A DNA stretch of 64,000 nt from Dastarcus helophoroides (Eukaryota; Arthropoda; Insecta; Coleoptera; Bothrideridae), in NCBI GenBank assembly GCA_028583605.1, contig CM053329.1, forward strand, positions 12,262,501-12,326,500. The letters are read 5' to 3'. Position 1 is the first letter of the stretch. Every line of letters starts with the position of its first letter. The position numbers and the translations under genes are program-made. Below the pieces are notes generated by a model. The model made no database searches, was not told the origin of the DNA, and saw only the letters and a program-made list of their open reading frames with translations. Positions 55,190-64,000 of the stretch are shown piece by piece.

Positions 55190-57990
55190 AATGTTTACAA
55201 AAAAAATTAAATCTTTGGATAAAAGATCCAAATTTTCAAAAAACTCAAAATTTAGTAAAGTTCGAATTTTTAAGAGATTCCAAATTAAAGAAAAATTAGA
55301 ATTTTCAAAATAGTTTAAATTTTCAAAGAAGCTAAATTTATTTTATCAAAAAAGTCGAGATTTAGAAAATAATTGAAAATATCAAAAGGAAATATAATGG
55401 AAAAAGTCTTAATTTTAAAAATTAAAAATTTTGTAAGCTACAAATGTTGAAAAGGTAGAAATGTTCAAAAAGTCGTTTTTTCAAAGGCAATAAAACAAAA
55501 TCCAAATTTTGAAATAAGTAGATATTTTTAAAATAAATAAGTTTTCTATGAAGAATCGAAGTTTTTGTTAGACTTTGGAGAAAAAGTGGAAATCTTTTAA
55601 AAAATCGGAATTTAGAAAGAAAAATAAAAAGTATGAAATTTCGAAATGTGGAAAGAAAAGTCTAAATTTTTGAAAAAATCGAAGTTTTTAGAATCAAAAT
55701 TTGAAAAAAATCAAGGTTTTAAAAGAGTAATGATTTAAAAAAAGACACAATTTTTAAAAAGTCAATATTTTCAAAAAAATGAAAACCTATAAGGATTTTA
55801 AAACAAAAACCAAAATTTACAAACATTTCAAGAAAAAGAAGAAATTTTAAGAAAATTAGGAATTTGAAATGTTGAAGTCGAAATTTTTGAAAAGACGAAA
55901 TTTTTAACAAATGTTATTAAAAACTTAAATTTTTAATTTTTTTATAATGAATGGGAATTAAAAAAAAATGTGTTAGGTTGAAATTTACAAAAAAGTCAAA
56001 GTTTTCAATAGAGAAAGCTTCAAAATTCTGAAATCTAAATTTTCATAAGAAAGTCGAAGTTTGGAAACTGTAAATTTTAAAATGTCGTATTTTTTAAAAA
56101 GCCAAAACTTTTAAAAATATAAATTGTCAAAAAAAGTAGGAAATTTCAAAAAAATTGAAATTCTTAAAGAAAAGTCGGGTTCTTCAAAAATACATACAAA
56201 AGATATTTTCAGAAAGAATATCTGAGAAAAAAATCGAAATTACAAAAAAGTCAAAATTCCGAGAAAAAGTCGAAATTTTGAAGTCTAAATTTTTACAAAA
56301 ATGTCAAAATTTAAAAAACTGAAAATTTGGAACTGAGATAATTTTTAAAAGCTAAAAACCTGAAAGTTGAAGTTTTCATAAAAATTTCAGAAATGACAAC
56401 TTTTCCAGAAAAAAGGTTTGAGAATAATTGAGTCAAAATTTCGAGAAAAAAGCCGAAATTTCGAGAAAAAGTCGAAATTTTGGAGTTGAAATTTTTACAA
56501 AAGTGTTAAAATTTGAAAACGATGAAAATTTTAAATCGTCGTAATTTTCAAAAAGCCAAAAATCTGAAAGTCGAAATTTTCAAAAAAAGTCGTAATTTTC
56601 AAAGAAAATTGTATATTTTATAAAAATTGAATTCTTTATAAAAAATAATCAAAATAATTTACAGAAAACCAACATTGCGAGAAGTAAATCTGAAAAAAAA
56701 TCGAACATTTTCTCAAAAGAGATTTAGAAACAGGAAAATTTTAACATGCGTAATTTTCAAAAAGCCACAATTTAGGACGAAGTTTTCAAAAAAGTTGAAA
56801 TTTACAGAAAGGGTCAAATTTTTCATAAAAAGTCGAAATTGTTTTCAGAAAGACAACATTTACAGGAAAAAAATTTAAAGAAAAGTCGAAATTTACAAAA
56901 AAAAGGGCCAACATTTTGAAAAAAAAGTCGAAATTTTGAAATTGAAAGTTTCACAACACAGTCCCAATTTTGAAATTTCGTAATTTTTAAAAAGTGAACA
57001 TGGTCAAAGTCGAAATTATCAAAAAAGTCAAATTCTTTATTAAAAAATCGAAATAATTTATTTTCGAGAAAAAAAATTAAGAAAAAGTTAAGATTTCAGT
57101 AAAAAGTTGAAATTTTGAGATCGAAATTTTCACAAAAAGTCGATATTTAGAAACAGTGAAAGTTTTGAAATGTCGTCATATTCAAATGGCAAATATTTAA
57201 AAAAAAATGAAAATAAAAAAAAAGCCGTATTTTTCAGAAATTAGTCGAAATGCTTTACAAAAAGTCGACATTTTTAGAAACCAGAGGTAAAATTAAAAAA
57301 AAAAGTTGTAGGAAAAAGGCGAAGTTTACAAAAAAGCCAAAATTTCGAGAAATTTTAAAGTAAGAAGTTTCACAAAAATCCAAATTGCGATATTTTGTAA
57401 TTTTCAATAAGGCAAAATTTTCAAAGTCGATATTTACAAAAAAAATCGAAATTTCAAAAAAAAGTCAAAATTTCAACAAAGTCGAAGTTTCCAAAAGAAG
57501 TCGATATTTTCAAAAAAAGTCGAAATTTCAGAAAAAGTCGAAGTTTTCAAAACGAGTCGAAATGTTCAAAAAAAGTTGAATTTTTTTTATATCAAAATGA
57601 TTTCCAGAAATCCAGAATTTTGCCAAAAAAATCAAGAGTCGGAGTTTTCAAAAAAGTTCAGATTTACAAAGTTGATTCTTTTTATAAAAAGTCGAAATTT
57701 TCAACGGAAGGAGTCGAAATAATTTTCAAAAAACCAAAATTTTGGGAAAAAAATTGCGAAATTGAAATTTACACAAAAAAAAGACTCAAAATTCGAGAGA
57801 AAAAGTCGAAATTTTCAAAAAAAGTTCAAATTTAGAAAAAGTGAAAATTTTCAAATGTTATTTTAAAAAAAAGCCAAAATATTCAGATTCAAAATTTGCA
57901 AAAAAGTCGTAATTTCAAAAAAAATCAAAATGTAAAAAAATCGAATTCTTCAGCAGAAAGTTGAAGTAATTCTCAAAAGGTCAACATTTA
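55190..57990. repeat. GTCGAAATTT array block with about 220 bp higher-order period (A-rich on +)
   Basis: The landmark close to AAATGTCGTAATTTTCAAAAAGCC recurs near 56,085, 56,325, 56,537, 56,745, 56,972, 57,165, 57,395 and 57,858, spacing about 190-240 bp (the last step is twice that). Between the landmarks are AAAAAGTCGAAATTTTC units. Confidence 0.7.
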
Positions 57991-57999
57991 AAAAAAAAT

Positions 58000-58830
58000 G
58001 AGAAAAACTTAAAATTTCAATTTTCAAAATTGCGATTTTCTTTCAAAATACGACTTTTTCTGAAAAATACGTCTTTTCACAAAAATAAACCTTTAAAAAT
58101 GTTGACGTTTTCAAGTCATAAATATTTCTTGAGTTTTTGAGAAAGGTTGGGTTTTTTTTAATGTGATTTATTGAAAATTTTAACTTTACCAATTTTCCTC
58201 TCAAAAATTGAACATTCTTTTGGAAATTTGAAATATTTTCTAGAAAGTTCCATATTTTCCGGAAATTGCAATGTTATTTTTAAATACCATATTTTTTTTC
58301 AAAGTCTTTGTTTTTTATGATTTTTTTTTAATTTGATTCCTGGTAATTTTAACTTGTTTGAAATTCATCTTATTTTTTAAATTTTATCTCAAAATTCGAT
58401 ATTATCTGTTTTCGGATATTTCCATTTAAAATTCAATTTTTTCTGAAGATTTAAACTTTTTTACAAAATTCGTTTATTTTTTTAAAATTGCATCGAAATT
58501 TTAATAGAAATCTAAAAATCTGAGAACAATATTTTTAGGAAATTTTGAGAAAAAGATTTTTTTTTAACTTTCAAGGATATGGTAAAATTAAAATAAAATA
58601 AAAATTCTGAGAAAATATTTTTAAAAGTTGAAATTTTTTTTACCTAAATTTGACTTACTCAAGAAATTACCAGTTGACTTTTGGAAAATTCGACTTTTTG
58701 CCTTTCCAATTCTTCGAAATTTCGACATTTCTTTAAGTTCTTTGAAAAGTTTTTTTTCTGAAGATTGGGATTTTTTCGGAATTTCGACTTCAATCTAAAA
58801 ATGCGATTTCCCCAGTTCTGTAATTAATAC
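58000..58830. repeat. TTTCGAC-type array block (T-rich on +), polarity reversed
   Basis: Directly joins the previous block but is its complement in composition (ATACGACTTTTTCTGAAAAATACG, TTTCGACATTTCTTT). The switch falls at about 57,990-58,030. Confidence 0.65.
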
Positions 58831-59179
58831 ACGTTACTCAGCCACAAGGTTTTCTTTTTTGTCCATGAATTTTTTAGAATGATTGGTGCCTCTCCCTTGA
58901 AGAATATTTTACCTACTTTCATGTCCAAAATATTTTATGATTTGCATTGCATACCTGACTAATACTGTAGGTTATTTTATTAGAATTGTTGAATATCCTT
59001 ACTGAGAGATTTGATTTTCAAATTGATGTTGTTTTGTAAATCCATTGATTCCATTTGTGCTTATATGGAACTGTTTTTGTGTCCTATATTAAATGACTAA
59101 AAAAACAAGAAAACTATGAGCAATTTCTTCGGATCGAAATATTTTAAATCTTAATTCAAATTGATTTATTAAGTTTTGA

Positions 59180-59391
59180 ATTTCCTGGCCATATTTACCT
59201 CTATCTGAAGAGTTTGTTTTCTCAAGCAGGGAAAATGTTTCGTGTTTTTAGACAATAGATGTTTCTTTTAAATGGTAAGTTCTTTTTCGTCAAATTGTTT
59301 GACACTTTTTTTCCAAAATTTGTATGCAAAGCAGCAGAATTTATACGGACCACACAAAAATGTTAGGCGGACCGCGTCTTGCTCATGCCTG
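59180..59391 (+). pseudogene. hAT transposase C-terminal (dimerisation) remnant and right terminus
   Basis: The + strand from about 59,186 reads SWPYLPLSEEFVFSSRENVS, which corresponds to the conserved YL..P.SSV.SERVFS.AGN.VS block of the hAT dimerisation domain. After a break it continues as LLNGKFFFVKLFD (the R.RLLN..FFVKLF-type helix). About 70 bp further the sequence ends with GCGGACCGCGTCTTGCTCATGCCTG, whose complement starts CAGGCATGAGCAAG, a hAT-type terminus. This is the only trace of hAT transposase in the window. It is heavily decayed, with shifts between blocks. It might be the right end of the element whose left end is at 53,641, but the target duplications do not agree. Confidence 0.55.
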
Positions 59392-59988
59392 TATAGTTTC
59401 TAGCGTTTCATCCGCCTCACATTAATAAATATCAGCAGTGATGATTGTTCTGAGATTTTAACAGAAGTTTCAATTGAAATTGTAATGTCAGCTTTGGCAT
59501 AATTATTATAAATTGGGCATCATTCATATACAGATTACTGGAACAAAAGGCAGATAAAATGTCTACAAAATAAGAAGAGAAATATTTCGTTAAATGGATC
59601 TCTCTTGAAAACGAAGGTGAACCCCGTCCTACATTTTTACACTACTCTTGGGGGGAATCTAATCTGCAATATGTATATAAAAATTAAAATGACTTTCGAT
59701 CCCAGGTTTGATTTTTTCGTAATGAACTACATTATTTTCTACCAATAAAAATTTAGCCAATCCTTTTCAAACTCAGTAGACATCCAATGAACATTTATGA
59801 TAAGAAAAACTGAATCCATAGAAACAAGAATCTCAAAATCTGGTCAGGGAATAGCCACCTGTGGCGTGATCACATACGTATACACACACACACAGATCAA
59901 CGGACGGAAATGAAGGTGGTTTTTCAGTGACGAATTTTCGACTTAGCAGCAATTTTTAAAACACAGTAAGTAGAATCATTGTTTAGGC
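59392..59988. other. Non-coding stretch with a CA microsatellite
   Basis: Contains CGTATACACACACACACAG at 59,877-59,895 followed by AACGGACGGAAATG. No gene recognised. Confidence 0.5.
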
Positions 59989-60339
59989 CAGTTGTCGGCA
60001 AACTTTTGAGCCGAAAGAGCCAGCCGCAATAAAAAAATTGATTTCGTGAATTTTAAAGAGCCACAAATTTTTATTTATGATTTAACATTTTATTTCAAAA
60101 TTATATCAGATAAATCAGACGAGATATTGAAACAGGGAGAGAGCCCTTTGACTAATGTAGTCAAACGATAATATATTTAACTCAAAAGAACTTTTATTTC
60201 TCAATATTTAGACCTTTACTTCAAAATTTGCCTTTTTTTTCGCAATTTCGACTTTTTTTAACTTTTCTCTATATTAGTCTTTTTTTTAATACCTATTTTG
60301 TTCCTAAAATCAGACTTAAACCGTAAATCTTCCTTTCTT

Positions 60340-62920
60340 TTCAAAACTCGATAATTTGTGAAAATATTTATTTTTTTCCAATTCGACTTACTGAAAGTTC
60401 GACTTTTTTCTCAAAAATTCATCTTTTTCTTAGTAAAAAAGTACAAATTTGAAGTAATTGGAGATGTTAAGTAACATAGTTTTTGAAGATCTCGATCTTT
60501 TTTCGAAGTTTTCTTTCTTCGAAACTCAAATTCGTTCCCAAATTTCACTTTTTTTTTTAAATTACATGTTCCCGACCTTGTTCTAAATTGCGGCTTTTTT
60601 CTAGAACTATCTACATTCTATTAAAATTTGCAAGTTGTGTCAACATTGTCTTTTCTTTCGAAATTATTTACCAATTCTATCAAAAGTCGAATTTATTCTG
60701 AGAATTTAACTTTCTCTGGAAAAATCCAATTTTTTTGTTTTTTTTTTTCTTTTAAAAATTTCGGCTTTTTAAAAATTCGAACATTTTTTCTAAACTTTAC
60801 TTTTTTCTCTTTTCGAAATTTGACATTTGTCACACAATTTAAATTTGTCTAAAAATTTCAGGTTTTTTCTGGGTTTCTGGATTTCTGGGTTTCTGGGTTT
60901 CAATCTAATTGTCAAAATTCAACTTTTTTTAACTCTTTAAATTATTTTTCATTTTTAATATCTATTTTGTTCCTAAAATTAGACTTTTACCCTAAATCTT
61001 CCTTTCTTGTCAAAACTCAATAATTTGTGAAAATGTTTATTTCTTTCCAATTCGACTTACTGAAAGTTCGACTTTTTTCTCAAAAATTCGTTTAATTCTT
61101 AATAAAAAAGTAAATATTTTAAGTAATTGGAGATGCTAAGTAACATAGTTTTTGAGGATCTCGATCTTTTTCCAAAGTTTTCTTTTTTCGAAATTCAAAT
61201 TCGTTCTCAAATTTCACTTTTTTTCAAAAGTAGGTACATATTCTCGACCTTGTTCTAAATTGCGACTTTTTTCTAGAACTATCTACATTTCTTTAAAATT
61301 TGCAAGTTATGTCAACATTGTCTTTTCTTTCGAAATTATTTACCAATTCTATCAAAATTCGAATTTATTCGGAGAATTTAACTTTCTCTGAAAATAAGCA
61401 TTTTTTTTATTTTCTTTTTCTCTGAAAAATTTCGACATTTTAAAAGTTCAAACATTTTTTCTAAACTTTACTTTTTTCCCTTTTTGAAATTTTACATTTG
61501 TCACACAATTTAAATTTATCTAAAAATTTCAGGTTTTAAATTTGTTCCGGGTTCCAATCTAATTGTCAAAAGACGACTTTTTTTAACTCTTCTCTATATT
61601 AGTCTTTTTTTTAATATCTATTTTGTTCCTAAAATCAGACGTTTACCCTAAATCTTCCTTTCTCCTTAAAACTCGATAATTTGTGGAAATGTTTATTTTT
61701 TTCCAATTCAACTTACTAAAAGTTCGACTTTTTTCTCAAAAATTCATCTTTTTCTTAGTAAGAAAGTCAAAATTTGAAGTAATTGGAGATGTTAGGTAAC
61801 ATAGTTTTTGAAGATCTCGATCTTTTTTCGAAGTTTTCTTTTTTCGAAATTCAAATTCGTTCTCAAATTTCACTTTTTTCAAAATTACATGTTCTCGACC
61901 TTGTTCTAAATTGCGGCTTTTTTCTGGAACTATCTACATTCTTTTAAAATATGCAAGTTGTGTCAACATTGTCTTTTCTTTCGAAATTATTTACCAATTC
62001 TATCAAAAGTCGAATTTATTCTGAGAATTTAACTTTCTCTGAAAAAATGCATTTTTTTTATTTTCTTTTTCTCTGAAAAATTTCGACATTTTAAAAGTTC
62101 AAACATTTTTTCTAAGCTTTACTTTTTTTCCCTTTTGAAATTTTACATTTGTCACACAATTTAAATTTATCTAAAAATTTCAGGTTTTAAATTTGTTCTG
62201 GGTTTTAATCTAATCTAATTGTCAAGACGACTTTTTTTAACTCTTCTCTATATTAGTCTTCTTTTTTAATATCTATTTTGTTCCCAAAATCAGCCATTTA
62301 CCCTAAATATTCCTTTCTTCTCAAAACTCGATAATTTGCAAAAATTTTTATTTTTTTCCAATTCAACTTACTGAAAGTTCGACTTTTTTCTCAAAAATCC
62401 ATCTTTTTCCTACTAAGAAAGTAAAAATTTGAAGTAATTAGAGATGTTAGGTAACATAGTTTTTGAAGATCTCGATCTTTTTTCGAAGTTTTCTTTTTTC
62501 GAAGTTTTCTTTTTTCGAAATTCCAATTCGTTCTCAAATTTCACTTTTTTTCAAAATTACATGTTCTCGACCTTGTTCTAAATTGCGGCTTTTTTCTAGA
62601 ACTATCTACATTCTTTTAAAATATGCAAGTTGTGTCAACATTGTCTTTTCTTTCGAAATTATTTACCAATTCTATCAAAAGTCGAATTTATTCTGAGAAT
62701 TTAACTTTCTTTGGAAAAATGCAATTTTTTTATTTTCTTTTTCTCTTAAAAATTTCAACTTGTTAAAAGTTCAAAGATTTTTTTCTAAACTTTCACTTTT
62801 TTACAATTTCCCTTTTCGAAATTTTAAATTTTTCACAAAATTTAAATTTTTCTAAAAATTTCAGGTTTTAAATTTGTTCTGGGTTTCAATCTAATTGTCA
62901 AAATTCGACTTTTTTTAAAT
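60340..62920 (+). repeat. Tandem array, four units of about 655-670 bp
   Basis: The landmark GTAACATAGTTTTTGA lies at 60,471, 61,140, 61,796 and 62,451. Each unit also has TGACACA/TGTCAACATTGTC, CTAGAACTATCTACATT and a GGGTTTCAATCTAATTGTC end (60,897, 61,550, 62,205, 62,880). Units are highly similar; a local TTTCTGGG repeat lies at 60,875-60,900 in the first. Frames inside recur because the DNA recurs. Confidence 0.9.
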
Positions 62921-63911
62921 TTTATCTTTTTTAAGAACGTTTAACAATTTATTTTTTTCGAAATTTCTTTCAAAATTCGAACTAAATTCATCTATTTTCA
63001 AATCTCAAAATTTGATTTCTTTTTCTTAAAATTTGACTTTTTCTGGAGAATTCTGAAATTTTAAAATTCAATACTTTTCTAGAAACTGAAAGTTTTATCG
63101 ACATTTTTTTCTTCCAAAATTATTTTACCAATTTTCTCAAAATTCGATTTATCTGGAAAAAATTTTTTATTTAGTCTTGTTCTCGAAATTTTAATTTATT
63201 TTCAAAATTTACATTTCTCTAGAAAAATGCAAATTTTTTATTTTTTTCTTCTCTGGAAAACTTCGACTTCTGAAAAGAAGCTTTTAATTTTTTACAATTT
63301 CTCTTTTCGCAATTATACAATTTTTCACAAAATTTAAATTTGTCTAAAGTTTTCAGGTTTTTAAATTTGTTTTGCAAATTTCAATATATTGCCAAAATTC
63401 GAAGCCTTTTTCTAAAATTTTGCTTTTTTCGGAATTTTCACAAATTCGATATCTTTTTTTTCAAAATCAAGCTTTTTCTGAAAATTTCAACTTTTATTTT
63501 GAACAAAATTCATCTATTTTCAGATCTCAAAATTTGTTTTTTTTTTTCTTTAAATTGACTAGCTCTGGGCAAGTTTGATTTGTTTTTAAAATTCAATGCT
63601 TTTCTTGAAACTGAAACTTTTATCCAAATTCTCTTTTCTTTTAAAATTAATTTAGCAATTTTGTTAAAATTCGAATTTATCTCAGCAAAATTTGATTTTT
63701 TTTAATCATCTTGTTAGCGAAATTTCAAACTTCTTCTCAAAATTTAGATTTCTTTGGAAAATTGCAAATTTGTTGTCGAAATTTCGAGCTTTCTTTAAAA
63801 TGTTGGCTTTTTCCTTGAAATTTTTTCTAAAATTTAATTTTTTTCTTCTTCTCTGAAAAACCTCGACTTTTTTAAAGTTCGGCAATTTTTTTTAAGCTTC
63901 CAGTTTATTTT

Positions 63912-63985
63912 TGGTCCCTGGTTATCTTCAAAAATTGAAAATATTCAGGGGACAAGTTTTGTATTTCAGTTTATTTTTGCAATTT
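63912..63985 (-). repeat. Dispersed repeat copy 6 (partial)
   Basis: TTTGGTCCCTGGTTATCTTCAAAAATTG followed by an inverted piece CAGGGGACAAGTTTTG; the hammerhead-like core is not present in this fragment. Confidence 0.65.
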
Positions 63986-64000
63986 CTCTTTTTAATATTT

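Larger units (their letters stand above)
59989..64000 (+). mobile_element. hAT-like element 2, left end and array body, runs out of the window
   Basis: Starts CAGTTGTCGGCAAAC and continues TTTTGAGCCGAAAGAGCC and GAGCCACAAATTT, matching the inward reading from the right end of element 1. From about 60,180 the body is TTTCGAC-type array. The right terminus is not in the window. No transposase. Confidence 0.75.

Noticed and set aside
55190..57990. Regular repeats spaced by variable sequence, CRISPR-like at first sight.
   Set aside because: Units are degenerate, AT-only and about 20 or 220 bp long with no conserved spacers or cas genes, in a eukaryotic context.
53641..59391. Calling 53,641-59,391 one complete 5.75 kb hAT element.
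   Set aside because: The ends differ beyond the first bases, the flanking 8-mers do not match and the interior changes array polarity; kept as separate termini.
60628..62696. Several similar frames (MRISIFFQSF, MKISIFFRSF) that look like a small protein family.
   Set aside because: They repeat only because the 655 bp DNA unit repeats; composition is F/S/K from low-complexity array.
1..64000. Endogenous viral elements, tRNA or rRNA genes, bacterial insertions.
   Set aside because: None with convincing motifs was found by reading; a tRNAscan or protein search could still reveal decayed ones.

Overview
This window reads as eukaryotic, AT-rich, intron- and repeat-dominated DNA from an arthropod, most likely an insect. 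The basis is the mix of transposon fossils: mariner, DD41D mariner, hAT, a Harbinger-like element, I-like, Jockey/CR1-like and RTE-like non-LTR elements, and Penelope-like elements (PLEs). There is no prokaryotic gene organisation, and the only non-transposon coding pieces look like spliced terminal exons behind intron acceptors. A beetle is plausible but not provable from this sequence.

Layout. 1-5 kb holds a decayed mariner 3' end, a dispersed repeat with hammerhead-like cores, and the first block of a low-complexity family built on GTCGAAATTT. 5-8 kb holds a foldback-element copy and then non-repetitive DNA. 8.0-12.2 kb holds an I-like non-LTR retrotransposon flanked by unusually long (about 195 bp) direct repeats. 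12.8-15.3 kb and 26.6-29.5 kb are two copies of one 2.5-2.9 kb duplicated segment. Between them lie a Harbinger-like MITE, a DD41D mariner with a broken transposase, an RTE-like retrotransposon split by a PLE fragment, and a 72-codon terminal exon at 23.7 kb.

29.6-32.7 kb is a hAT-like element inserted in a foldback core. 33-44 kb is mostly the GTCGAAATTT array, containing a second PLE fragment, a foldback element, a near-perfect hairpin and a recent tandem duplication. Two terminal exons at 35.9 and 45.0 kb encode paralogous proteins with six alignable cysteines. 45.8-52.5 kb is a Jockey/CR1-like element split by a 3.67 kb hAT-like element whose body is a tandem array. 53.6-59.4 kb holds hAT termini, array blocks of opposite polarity and a decayed hAT transposase C-terminus. 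59.99 kb to the window end is a second hAT-like element carrying the same kind of 650 bp tandem unit in the opposite orientation.

Main points. (1) PLE fossils and a dispersed repeat carry hammerhead-like folds with palindromic stem III. (2) hAT-like elements seem to be the vehicles in which a satellite-like array has expanded and spread. (3) A tandem pair of unrecognised six-cysteine genes sits in the repeats. None of the mobile elements looks intact. All identity statements are by eye.
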